Positions 1-7,814 of a stretch of 41,576 bases of DNA are shown here, piece by piece (the first letter of the stretch is position 1; the number at the start of each line of letters is the position of its first letter). The DNA lies in the IMG/VR virus record IMGVR_UViG_3300044647_001572, positions 1-41,576 of that record; one strand, 5' to 3'. The stretch is from a virus. The translations under genes and the position numbers were made by a program. The notes beneath the pieces are model-generated. The model was not told the origin of the DNA. It worked only from the letters and a program-made list of their open reading frames with translations, and did not search any database.

Positions 1-539
1 CCGGGGATGAAGTACTCGTCGGGGGCTTCGGTGTCAGTCAGCAGATTCAGGGTGGAGTCGATGAAGTCGTCGGCGAACTCTGCGACGGTGCGGACCAGGC
101 CGTCGAACACGGTGCCGCCGTTGGATGTTCCGATGAACACACCGGACTTGTCCTCAATGGAAATGACCAACGTGCCCGAGCGCAAGTTGGCGCCGTCCCA
201 CGGCTCCGGGTCGCCCTCCAGATAGCGGGTACACACCAACGACAGCTCGGAGTCCTCAAGCAGGATCTTCGCCATGTCATGGAACGTCGCCCACCGTGAG
301 GACACCACACCCCACACCACACCGGACTGCGCGGCCTCAATAAAGCTCAGCGGCTTGACGACGACAGACCAGTTCGACTGATCGAACGTGTCATCCCACT
401 GGGTGATGTCGAGCGGGTCGTCAGGGATGGTGATTAAGGGGTTGTGCTCGCGCACCAGCTGCAGGTGCAGAGTGGTAAGCAAGATCCACGTGACAGGGCC
501 GGCTAGGAGCCATGAGCGCGGGAATTGCAGTGCGGCGGG
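1..539 (-). CDS. Gp37-like minor tail protein, middle part (continues at 41576)
   Basis: An open frame reading PAALQFPRSWLLAGP and onward to EYFIPG at base 1. Joined to base 41576 it continues as FYATNAEWPYVVYRTGENSG without loss of frame, which is the expected family sequence. No good start codon with a ribosome site is visible near 539. TTG or GTG codons occur within the first 35 codons (in the region reading WILLTTL and LVREHN), so it is either recoded from the N-terminal part, reinitiated, or dead. Conservation looks high, with no internal stops across 277 codons when the circle is closed, which argues against long decay. Confidence 0.7.
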
Positions 540-552
540 GAGTCATTCAAAG
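540..552 (-). other. Break in Gp37-like gene: Leu codon, TGA, Leu codon (possible hop site)
   Basis: On the coding strand the last sense codon is CTT (552-550), followed by TGA (549-547). The family sequence resumes with CCC at 539, directly preceded by CTC (542-540). The 10-nt gap also carries a TGA in the +1 frame (545-543), so a simple +1 shift at CTT TGA would terminate. A ribosome hopping from CTT to CTC, both leucine, would give FLPAALQFP, as expected for the family. A 10-nt insertion mutation or translational reinitiation are the plain alternatives. Confidence 0.4.
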
Positions 553-990
553 GAATGGATTCGACCACACGCTGTAGAACTTCAAGTTCTCGTAGTCGTG
601 GGCGAAATCCATTACCAATACATCATCACCATCCTCTCGTGATTCCACGATCGCCTTATCAAGACGACCTGACCAACGAGCGGACCCGCAATAATCCACG
701 GTGATATGAACGTTGCGGCCTTCGCCGCGATCAATACGGCCCTGGGAGTCATGCACCCACTGCGCCGCCGGATGATCAAACGGGATCTCGATCTGCCCCG
801 GCCCCGTGTCGTTCGACACCCAGCTGAACGACGCGGCATACTCGATGCCCGAGATCACATGCTGCAGATTCCACTCGCCGTCCCACAGCTTCACCTCGGG
901 GGCATCGCGACGGACCCGGTCCTGCGCGGCCTTCGTCTCACGGGTCAACCGCAAAATCTCAGTGCATTGCCGCTCCAACGGCAGCGTCAT
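547..990 (-). CDS. Gp37-like minor tail protein, N-terminal part
   Basis: About 147 residues matching, from memory, the N-terminal part of the ReqiPepy6 Gp37-like minor tail family found downstream of the tape measure gene in actinophages. It opens MTLPLERQCTEILRL and ends VWSNPFL followed by TGA. The family normally continues without a break into a proline and a QFPR-type stretch. Here that continuation lies 10 nt further on in another frame, beginning at 539. The start is ATG 990, 1 nt past the upstream TGA; GTG 999 is an alternative. It is probably part of the baseplate or tail tip. It may be a separate polypeptide, the first part of a recoded protein, or a frameshifted gene. Confidence 0.75.
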   Translation of the reverse strand: MTLPLERQCTEILRLTRETKAAQDRVRRDAPEVKLWDGEWNLQHVISGIEYAASFSWVSNDTGPGQIEIPFDHPAAQWVHDSQGRIDRGEGRNVHITVDYCGSARWSGRLDKAIVESREDGDDVLVMDFAHDYENLKFYSVWSNPFL

Positions 991-991
991 G

Positions 992-1918
992 TCAAGCACG
1001 AAGCTCCAGCCCCCACGGTCGCGGCCAGCGCCGCGGCTGAACCAGCTGAATCATCGCCCCCGCCGCCGGCGGCTCGCAATACACCGGCAGCGTTTGGCGT
1101 TGCGTGTACGGCGGCACAGGGTATTTGAAAAACTTCCCCCCGAACCGGGCCAGAATGTTCGTGTCGTTCGCCGATCGGGCCATCAACTCGGTCATATCCA
1201 AATCAATGACCATGCCCCCATCCGAGGCGGTGATGTCCGGGCAAGCAATATAGCGTTCCGCGTGCACCCCAGCCGGGAAGCGTTCACCCTTGCCGCCCTG
1301 CCACGAAAAGTCCGGTATCGTCCACAACCCTGCGGTGGCAACCCATTTGATCAGCATCGGGCGCGGGGTGGGGTTCTCGATGACCAGGTTCTGCCAGCCG
1401 TCGTCAGTCCACGTCGCCGACGACACCACATCCTCGGAGTACCAGTCCGGGTTACCGGAACGCAGTTTCAGGATCGGGTCGAGCATCTGGTGAAGGATCG
1501 GGTCTTGCCGGGGTGAGAAGTCGGGCTCTTGGTACTGCACAATGTCCAGATCCCGCCACCCTGACACGTCGGTGGTCACCCGCAGGCGGGCGTACCGGGC
1601 GTTGGTGTCCCACGGGTCCAACTCATAGCCGATCGCCTGAACCAGATAGGACTCGTTCTCCTCGGCGCTGTGGGTGTAGGTCTCCTTGCAGATGAACCGC
1701 AAATCCATATCCCTAGCCAGGATCTTGCGGTTCTTCTGCTTAGCCCCAATGGTTCTCGCACCGGACTTCCAGGTTTGCTTCTCCGGGGAGTCATAAATCC
1801 CGGCCACACCACCCTCAGCCAGATACACGCCGCGGTCGCCGGCACCGTCGCCGTGCACACACAGGTACTCCCCGCCCTGCCCGAAGATCTCAACCCTCGT
1901 GATACCGGGAGACGTCAT
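992..1918 (-). CDS. minor tail protein (distal-tail-like)
   Basis: 308 residues starting MTSPGITRVEIFGQGG at ATG 1918, which shares its A with the tape measure stop (TGATG). The position directly after the tape measure gene is that of the distal tail protein in siphoviruses. It builds the hub joining the tail tube to the tip. The protein is mostly beta-rich with many Trp and Asp residues and no membrane segment. An open frame extends upstream to 2065, but that part overlaps the tape measure coding region and lacks the family sequence. Assignment rests on gene order and general resemblance to actinophage minor tail proteins. Confidence 0.75.
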   Translation of the reverse strand: MTSPGITRVEIFGQGGEYLCVHGDGAGDRGVYLAEGGVAGIYDSPEKQTWKSGARTIGAKQKNRKILARDMDLRFICKETYTHSAEENESYLVQAIGYELDPWDTNARYARLRVTTDVSGWRDLDIVQYQEPDFSPRQDPILHQMLDPILKLRSGNPDWYSEDVVSSATWTDDGWQNLVIENPTPRPMLIKWVATAGLWTIPDFSWQGGKGERFPAGVHAERYIACPDITASDGGMVIDLDMTELMARSANDTNILARFGGKFFKYPVPPYTQRQTLPVYCEPPAAGAMIQLVQPRRWPRPWGLELRA

Positions 1919-4900
1919 CAGGGCCTGCCCGAGTACTGCATCATGTCGCGGCGCTTCACCTTGTCCAACTGGCGGATCGCGTCCTGCATGTCCTGGGCGT
2001 AAAGGTTCTGCACCAACGGTGCTCCTTGGCTGGGTGCCGACGACGACGCAGTGATCGCTTCCCACTGCTGGGGGGTCAGGACCGGCTCGGGCCGGTTAGT
2101 CATGTTGATGCCGATGCCCCCGGGCTGCAGCATTCCGCCCTCATCGAAGAGCCCCAACATGTTCGGCAGTGGAAGAGGAGCTGATGGTGGTGGGGTCGCG
2201 GCGGGCCCAGACGTTTCTAAGTTGACCCCGGAGTCGGGGCCTGGAGGCGGGCCGAGTGGCTGCGAGGCAGGCATGGTCATGGGCGTATTCGCGGGCGCTT
2301 CAGCTGGTGCGCCCGGTTGGGGGAACGCTTTCGCGATGGCGTCTGCGCCCATCTTTTCGACCGTGGACAGCGCAGCTTCTTGAATACCGATCTGCGGCAT
2401 GAAATTGCCGTAGTCATACCCAAGCCAACGAGGCATCCCGAACGGAGACAGCTGCTCCATCAACGCATCCGCGCCGATACCCGCCATCTGGAACCCATAC
2501 GACGACAGCCGTTTAGCGGTGTTCCCCAACAGTTGGATGCCGTAGCCCGCCGCCGCGGAGGCGGCCGGTGCTGCAGCCGCACCAGCACCAAACGACCCTG
2601 CTGCCGCCGCCCCGGTGATCGCGGCTGACACGGCCATCTGGGCAAGGTTCGTGCCGGTGTCAATGAGGCCGCCGACAACCTCGTTACCCATGCCGATGAA
2701 GTTCGCGAGACTGGATGTGCCGGCCACCCCGGTGTTACCCGCCGAAGCCGGAACGAATCCCAGCGAGCGCACGAAATCCATGCCGTAGTTCGGCTGGCCT
2801 TGCCCGGATGCCAGTGCTGCGTTGGGCGGGCCGGGAGGCGCACCGGCCGCGGAGCCGTGCAGCAGCGAGGCGGGGTCAATGCCTTGATCGGCCAGCGACT
2901 GCTGCTGCTCCGGGTTCAGAACCAACTCGTTCTCACCGGTTGCGTTCTCCACCAGAGTCATACCTGGGGGCAGCACACCGCCGCGGTCATACCGGTAGAA
3001 CCGTTGCGTTAAAGCCGGGTCAAATGCGCCTGTCCCGCCGATGCCGCGGTTTGCGGCAGCGGAGTTACTGCCCCAGTTGAAGTTCGTTCCACCGGGCAGC
3101 GTGGCCTGCATGTGTTCGCTGTTGAAGCCAACGTTGAACGCACCGGGTGCTGTGCCGGGGCGGAAACCGCGCGAGGCCAGCCACTCTTGTGCGTTGTGGG
3201 TCGACATCTCTCGGCCCGCGGTGGGCCTGCCGTCCATGATGTTAACCAAGTCCTCGATGGCGCTGCTGCAGTCGGCCAAACCTTGAGTGAGGTCCGCGGC
3301 AGAGGTTTGCGAATACTGGCCGGCCGGAACAGCAGACAACAGTGTCGCGTCGGTGCGGCGGCCGAGTTGGGCTGCTGCGGCGCGGGAGTTGAAGTAGCCA
3401 CGGCCCGCCGTCCCCAGCACGCCGCCACCCAGGCCGCCACCCGTCACATTGCCGCCGGATGCCCCGGCCATACCGCCGAGGATGCTTTGCGCCGCGTTCC
3501 CACTACCGGGAACCATCGGGGTGCCGCTGGACATGTTGCCGCCGCCGTCCGGGCCGCCGAACAAACCGTCAACAGCGCGACCGGCGAACGGGCCCAACAG
3601 GATTTCGGCGGGACTGCGTCGACCTAAATCGAAGTCGCTGGGTGTGGGGATCGCGCTGACCGGGTCGCCGTTGCCCCACTCCATCTGCGAGCGGGCTATT
3701 GACAGCGCACCGAGTGCGGTCACCAGTGCGCCGATCGGGCCGAGTGCGGCGGTCGCCCTCCCGGGCATCAACCCCAGAGCCGCGTTGACACCAGTCAGGG
3801 CCGTCGCAACAGCGGAAATGCCTTGAATAGTCTTGACCGCGGCGAACGCCGCGACCGCTGCGGTGATCAGACCGGGATGCTCACGAAGCAGATTAGCGAT
3901 GCTGCCGAGGACTTCAACGACTTTCGCGGCAGCATCTTTAGCGCCCTCAAAAAAGTCGCGGATCTTGTCCTTGTTCGCGACGATCCACGTATTGAGGTTG
4001 TTCAGCATTTCGGTGATCCGCTGAACCGCCGACTTCAACCCCTCAGTGGCGTCACCGGTCGGGCCACCGAAAATCGCGGCCAGCAGATTCGCCCCTGTGC
4101 GTGCCAAAGAGGTTTGCATGTTGTCGATCGAGCCCTGCAAGGTGTTACCGAGGGCTTTAGCCATGCCGGGAGCGAAACGCTCCACCGACTTCTGCAGCAT
4201 CTCAAGAGTGATCTCGCCGTCTTCCTGCATCTTGTCGAACTGATCTGCGGTGAGGTTGTAGGACTCTTGAATCCATGAGCGGGCCGGTAGACCGGCCTCC
4301 ATCAGCTGCATGGTCTCTTCGCCGGTCAGCTTGCCCTTGGCGAGAACCTGGTTGAATATCAAACCCATGCGGTCGAGGTCGGTGCCGGCGAAACCCGCGG
4401 CGTCCGACACGTTCTGCATGAACCGTTCAATGTCTTTCGCCCCGGCGCCGATGGCCTGGACGGCGGTGCCGAACGCCTGATCCAAACTGAACGGTGTTTG
4501 ATCTACCGCGGCTTGGACGGCTTTGTTGATCCGGTCGAAGTCTTTCGGGTTGCCCTGTGTGCGAAGGATGGCACGCAGTTTGTTCTGCGCGGTGTCCAAC
4601 GCCACCAGCCGGTCGAACCCGGTCTTCAACGCAGTTCCGACGATCGCGGTGGCGCCCGCTAAACCGACCTGCAAACCAGCCGAAATGCCTTTACCGGCCA
4701 AGAATCCGAGCTTGTTGGACTGTCCTTTCATGTCGGCCCGCCACCCGCTGATGACGCTGCCCAAACCGACTGAACCGGCCCCGGAGGCGAAACTCTTACC
4801 GAAGTCGCTGCCGAGCTGGCGGGCCTTCAACCCTCCGACAACACCCTTGCCGATGACTTGGCCGATGCGTGCACCGATGCGGTCCAGTTTGGTGTTGGGG

Positions 4901-5100
4901 ATTCCGGCCATGATGTCCTGGTCGGGGCGCCACCCATCCTTCAACGCTTTGGATGCGGTCCTCGCTAGCCGGGAACCCATGTCCTTACCGGCGAGGTCGG
5001 CCTGCTTACCGACACCGTTAAACGCCTGTTTGAGACCGGCTTCCAGTTTGGTGGTTTCCGGGACGAGAGACACATAGGCGGTCGCTAGCTCAATCGCCAC
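1918..5100 (-). CDS. tape measure protein
   Basis: 1060 residues, the longest gene of the window, starting at GTG 5100 behind an AGAAGGGCGG-type ribosome site. It sits after the tail chaperone pair and before the distal tail gene, as tape measure genes always do. The N-terminal third is alpha-helical and alanine/glycine rich. A central stretch (about residues 330-480) contains hydrophobic segments such as ITAAVAAFAAVKTIQGISAV, typical of the membrane-inserting region. The C-terminal half is rich in Gly, Ala and Pro. The protein sets tail length and is thought to help DNA entry; 1060 residues would suit a tail of roughly 150-160 nm at 0.15 nm per residue. No lytic domain is recognised. Confidence 0.95.
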   Translation of the reverse strand: MAIELATAYVSLVPETTKLEAGLKQAFNGVGKQADLAGKDMGSRLARTASKALKDGWRPDQDIMAGIPNTKLDRIGARIGQVIGKGVVGGLKARQLGSDFGKSFASGAGSVGLGSVISGWRADMKGQSNKLGFLAGKGISAGLQVGLAGATAIVGTALKTGFDRLVALDTAQNKLRAILRTQGNPKDFDRINKAVQAAVDQTPFSLDQAFGTAVQAIGAGAKDIERFMQNVSDAAGFAGTDLDRMGLIFNQVLAKGKLTGEETMQLMEAGLPARSWIQESYNLTADQFDKMQEDGEITLEMLQKSVERFAPGMAKALGNTLQGSIDNMQTSLARTGANLLAAIFGGPTGDATEGLKSAVQRITEMLNNLNTWIVANKDKIRDFFEGAKDAAAKVVEVLGSIANLLREHPGLITAAVAAFAAVKTIQGISAVATALTGVNAALGLMPGRATAALGPIGALVTALGALSIARSQMEWGNGDPVSAIPTPSDFDLGRRSPAEILLGPFAGRAVDGLFGGPDGGGNMSSGTPMVPGSGNAAQSILGGMAGASGGNVTGGGLGGGVLGTAGRGYFNSRAAAAQLGRRTDATLLSAVPAGQYSQTSAADLTQGLADCSSAIEDLVNIMDGRPTAGREMSTHNAQEWLASRGFRPGTAPGAFNVGFNSEHMQATLPGGTNFNWGSNSAAANRGIGGTGAFDPALTQRFYRYDRGGVLPPGMTLVENATGENELVLNPEQQQSLADQGIDPASLLHGSAAGAPPGPPNAALASGQGQPNYGMDFVRSLGFVPASAGNTGVAGTSSLANFIGMGNEVVGGLIDTGTNLAQMAVSAAITGAAAAGSFGAGAAAAPAASAAAGYGIQLLGNTAKRLSSYGFQMAGIGADALMEQLSPFGMPRWLGYDYGNFMPQIGIQEAALSTVEKMGADAIAKAFPQPGAPAEAPANTPMTMPASQPLGPPPGPDSGVNLETSGPAATPPPSAPLPLPNMLGLFDEGGMLQPGGIGINMTNRPEPVLTPQQWEAITASSSAPSQGAPLVQNLYAQDMQDAIRQLDKVKRRDMMQYSGRP

Positions 5101-5485
5101 TGGTCACCGCCCTTCTCCGTTTCACTGCGTTTCTCCGCGCTTCCAAGTCATCGGTGGACTTCGGCCCCTTCTTCGGCGCTTCTTTCGGCCGCTTGATCGG
5201 TTTGGGTTTGTCGCCCTTGCCGCCGCCGCGTTGCCAGTTCGCCCACTGCCCAGTCACCAGCAGCGCCGCCAGGAAATCCATCTCTGAGGTCCACCACCAC
5301 GAACTCGGGTACTGCGACCGATAGAAGGCGCAGTCCGCGACCGGAGGAAGATAGGCGATGAAATCCCGTAACGCGATCCAAGAGAATGTCTCCCCGATGT
5401 CGTCAAGGGTGACGCCCGCTTTGGTGATCAGGTCGTAGTTGACGGCCCCGCCATGCTCCTCTAGGAGCTGGTCGAGGCCAGCAAT
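5090..5485 (-). CDS. tail assembly chaperone, T extension made by -1 frameshift
   Basis: 131 codons in the -1 frame relative to the G gene, beginning directly after the slip site GGGGGAA (5491-5485) and running past the G stop. It reads through LDQLLEEHGGAVNYDLITKA and ends in a basic, lysine-rich tail before TGA at 5090. There is no start codon of its own with a ribosome site. The frame, the slip heptamer and the position before the tape measure gene are the classic lambda G/GT arrangement. The predicted fusion is 260 residues (129 + 131). The end overlaps the tape measure start by 11 nt, suggesting translational coupling. Confidence 0.88.
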   Translation of the reverse strand: MAGLDQLLEEHGGAVNYDLITKAGVTLDDIGETFSWIALRDFIAYLPPVADCAFYRSQYPSSWWWTSEMDFLAALLVTGQWANWQRGGGKGDKPKPIKRPKEAPKKGPKSTDDLEARRNAVKRRRAVTSGD

Positions 5486-5871
5486 TCCCCCACCGTGATC
5501 TTTGAGCCGTCCTGAATCCGTTCGGCGATCTGTTCCATCTCAAACAGGTGCAGGCCCTCAACGACTTTCAGTTGCTCGTCGGTGACGAAGGGGCGGACCA
5601 TCGCGAGCACGACGGCGATGCCGCGCTCCTGGGGGCTCAGCGGTTCCCCGTCGTCGTCGGTGCGGTCGTCGATGTCGGACAGTTCCTTGTTCAACGCTTT
5701 GAACTGTTCGCGGGACATGCAGTCGAAGCGGGGCACGGTGAACACCACCGGCACTTTGCCTTTGACGGGTTTGCCGTCCTCGTCGTAGGCGTACTCGCCG
5801 TCTTCGGTGACGGGCAGCACGATTTCGATTCGGGTGGCGCGGTGGTTAGCGCCGAGGATGGGTTTCATCAT
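5461..5871 (-). CDS. tail assembly chaperone, short (G) product
   Basis: 136 residues from MMKPILGANHRATRIEIVLP, ending in TAG at 5461. It lies between the major tail gene and the tape measure gene, and it is acidic with a helical C-terminal half. It is the zero-frame partner of a G/GT pair that holds the tape measure protein during tube assembly and is absent from the finished virion. Near its end the coding strand has the heptamer GGGGGAA (5491-5485), set as G GGG GAA in the reading frame, where a -1 shift yields the long form. The ATG ATG start has a purine-rich site upstream. Confidence 0.9.
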   Translation of the reverse strand: MMKPILGANHRATRIEIVLPVTEDGEYAYDEDGKPVKGKVPVVFTVPRFDCMSREQFKALNKELSDIDDRTDDDGEPLSPQERGIAVVLAMVRPFVTDEQLKVVEGLHLFEMEQIAERIQDGSKITVGELLASTSS

Positions 5872-5914
5872 GGGACAGCCTTTCTACAGTGGGACGAACA
5901 TTGGTTGGTGACTC

Positions 5915-5954
5915 CCCGGAGGGTGGTAGGCCGTCCCAGACACCACCCTCCGGG
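5915..5954 (-). terminator. hairpin between major tail gene and chaperone gene
   Basis: A perfect 13-bp inverted repeat (5915-5927 and 5942-5954, arms CCCGGAGGGTGGT and its complement) with a 14-nt loop. It lies just after the major tail stop on the minus strand. There is no clear T-tract. It probably attenuates read-through, or protects the 3' end of the abundant major tail message, so that chaperones are made in lower amount. Confidence 0.6.
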
Positions 5955-5960
5955 AAGGGT

Positions 5961-6518
5961 CTAGGAGCCGGCCGAGTAGTCGAAGTAGGTGACGACGGCG
6001 TTGGCGGCGTTGTCCGGCTTGAACACGTCGATCGTGATCTCGTAGCGGGTGAGATCCCGGTGCACGTAGACGACGTCGCCGAGTTCGGTGACCTGGCCTT
6101 CGCGGACCACGATGCGGCCGGCCTTGTCGCCGTCGATGAAGTCGATGACGAAGGACTGGCGCTCCAGCATGAGGCGGGAGTGCTCGACGGTGATCGTGTC
6201 GCCGTTTTCGGTGACGTTGTCCTCGCCGTACACGACCTTGAACACGTCAGCCGAGGACTCCAGCAGAGTCAGGGTGACAGTTTCGGTGTAGTTGTCCTGG
6301 GTGACCTTGACGACTTCGCCGCCCCAGGCGCGGTGCTTGGTGACCTCACGCGAGATGCTGTTGGTGACACCGTCTTCGGAGACCCAGCCGAGGTCAACGA
6401 ACGCGTTGTTCAGCGAGGCGGTCGCCGTGGTGGGGAGGGCGGTGCCGAGGGGCGCCGCGTACACGGCTGCCCCGTCGGCGGGGATTGTTGCGGCCCAGAT
6501 GTTGCCTGAATCGGCCAT
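5961..6518 (-). CDS. major tail protein
   Basis: 185 residues, starting MADSGNIWAATIPADGAAVY behind a GGAAGGGG ribosome site. It forms the tail tube. Size, beta-rich sequence, the opening and the central VSEDGVTNSISREVTKHRAWGG region resemble actinophage major tail proteins, and it is followed by the chaperone pair. A strong hairpin follows the stop. Expected to be one of the most abundant virion proteins. Confidence 0.92.
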   Translation of the reverse strand: MADSGNIWAATIPADGAAVYAAPLGTALPTTATASLNNAFVDLGWVSEDGVTNSISREVTKHRAWGGEVVKVTQDNYTETVTLTLLESSADVFKVVYGEDNVTENGDTITVEHSRLMLERQSFVIDFIDGDKAGRIVVREGQVTELGDVVYVHRDLTRYEITIDVFKPDNAANAVVTYFDYSAGS

Positions 6519-6582
6519 GATTGTTTACCCCTTCCAGGGCTCTTATCGGGACGGCCTGGATAGGTTTTTGTGAAGTTGTTAT

Positions 6583-6990
6583 TCAGTTGGCTTTGACCAT
6601 GAGTTGGCCGAAAAGCTGCCAGCGGTCGTAGTCGATCACTTCCGGGTTGGGGAAATCTGTGGGGCCTTGCTCGTTCTCCCAAGACCGCACGAACACATCG
6701 CCCTCAGTGGTGGTGACGGTGGTGCCGCCGGCATTTCGCAGCGCAGCCCTAGCGGTGTTGCACATCGCCTCCACTTGGCCGACGTCCTGGGCGTAACACT
6801 CTACGAGGATTCGGGCTGAATCGGTGGCGATGTTCTCCAGGCCGCCGCCCATGCGTGTCACCCGGACAAACCTTTCTGGGCGGCTACGCCCAGGCAGCTT
6901 GGCGGACACGAACGCGTAATCCCCGAACGCCTCAGCCAAAACGGTGATCGCCGTGAGTACCGCAGGTTTCGGGGTCGGCCATACCAACAT
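6583..6990 (-). CDS. tail terminator protein
   Basis: 135 residues starting MLVWPTPKPAVLTAI at ATG 6990, overlapping the preceding stop as TGATG. It is the last head-tail junction gene before the major tail gene, the usual place of the tail terminator that caps the tube. The open frame can be extended upstream to 7080 but that part overlaps the previous gene out of phase and is not used. The alpha/beta pattern and the motif ARILVECYAQD are typical of this family in mycobacteriophages. Confidence 0.8.
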   Translation of the reverse strand: MLVWPTPKPAVLTAITVLAEAFGDYAFVSAKLPGRSRPERFVRVTRMGGGLENIATDSARILVECYAQDVGQVEAMCNTARAALRNAGGTTVTTTEGDVFVRSWENEQGPTDFPNPEVIDYDRWQLFGQLMVKAN

Positions 6991-7265
6991 CAGCGGGCCT
7001 GAAGCAGACGCAGCAGAGTGTTGTGTTGGGCGTTGGAGTTCTTGGCGTGATTGCTTGACGTGTACACGTTGACCCGCCAATGCCCGTAGGGGTAGTTGAT
7101 GCCCCGGCTTGAGGACATGCGATAGCCCTCGTTCTCGGGCAACGTCGAGTTGGCTTCGTCGCGAAGCATGCTGCCCATCGCTTCAAGGAACTCACGAACC
7201 TCGGGGGCGTTGCGGATCTGGAACCGTGCGCCGGACTTAAACTTGATTCGCACGTTATTCGTCAT
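6990..7265 (-). CDS. head-to-tail connector (HK97 gp10-like)
   Basis: 91 residues, MTNNVRIKFKSGARFQIRNA, start ATG 7265. Small basic protein in the connector block between adaptor and tail terminator. Size and the sequence around VREFLEAMGSMLRDEAN followed by YGHWRVNVY agree with HK97 gp10-like connector or tail-completion proteins. It overlaps the 54-residue gene before it by 11 nt. Confidence 0.7.
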   Translation of the reverse strand: MTNNVRIKFKSGARFQIRNAPEVREFLEAMGSMLRDEANSTLPENEGYRMSSSRGINYPYGHWRVNVYTSSNHAKNSNAQHNTLLRLLQAR

Positions 7266-7419
7266 CGGCGAACTCCACCAGAATCCACGACCCGTCCGCG
7301 AACACCCCAAGTAGATCGGAGCCGTTCCAGATGCACAGGTTGTTGTACTCCTCCTCGGTACTGAACCGGGTACCGGCGGGGAAGTCGTGGGTGTTTTTCG
7401 GGGTGTGCACGCGGATCAC
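7255..7419 (-). CDS. small head-tail junction protein, unassigned
   Basis: 54 residues beginning VIRVHTPKNTHDFPAGTRFS at GTG 7419, which overlaps the adaptor stop as GTGA, and ending in TAA at 7255. It is embedded with overlaps on both sides in the connector operon, so it is very likely translated. Its place is that of the head-to-tail stopper, but it is only about half the usual stopper length. It contains an acidic EEEYNNLCIW and a C-terminal WILVEFADDE. Confidence 0.7.
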   Translation of the reverse strand: MIRVHTPKNTHDFPAGTRFSTEEEYNNLCIWNGSDLLGVFADGSWILVEFADDE

Positions 7420-7814
7420 GAACCGGCCTCCACTTCAGGATCAATCAAACTGATCGAGAACACACTGCGGGTTGCCGCAGTGCGGTACGGGCGGAGCCGC
7501 ATCTTTAGTGATGCGGTGAGCCACGGCCCCGTTGTGGTGGCCGACTCGGTCCCGATTTTGACGGTGGCCGATTCGCGGGCGATGTTGTAGCCCGACGCCC
7601 CGAAGTCACCCGTCGTGGTCGCCGGTTTGGTCAGGACAGCCGCCACCATCGTGGCGGCCACCCGGGCCACCGGATCGGGCACCGGGTCCGGTGTGTAGCC
7701 CAAGTAGCCACACACCAGATCCGATGCCTCCTCCAGCAGAGTCGACACATCCTCGGTTGACGTGAGAGAACGCCCGATGGCGTTCTCCACATCAGCCTCA
7801 GAAGCAAGGGGCAT
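7416..7814 (-). CDS. head-to-tail adaptor
   Basis: 132 residues, MPLASEADVENAIGRSLT, ATG 7814 overlapping the capsid stop (TAATG). First gene after the capsid gene; the helical bundle pattern with VSTLLEEASDLVCGYLGY and a conserved mid-region VARVAATMVAAVL matches the HK97 gp6/SPP1 gp15-like adaptor that docks beneath the portal. Confidence 0.82.
   Translation of the reverse strand: MPLASEADVENAIGRSLTSTEDVSTLLEEASDLVCGYLGYTPDPVPDPVARVAATMVAAVLTKPATTTGDFGASGYNIARESATVKIGTESATTTGPWLTASLKMRLRPYRTAATRSVFSISLIDPEVEAGS

Noticed and set aside
543-552. RF2-type +1 frameshift at CTT TGA in the Gp37-like gene
   Set aside because: The +1 frame meets TGA at 545-543 after a single codon, so a +1 shift cannot join the two parts.
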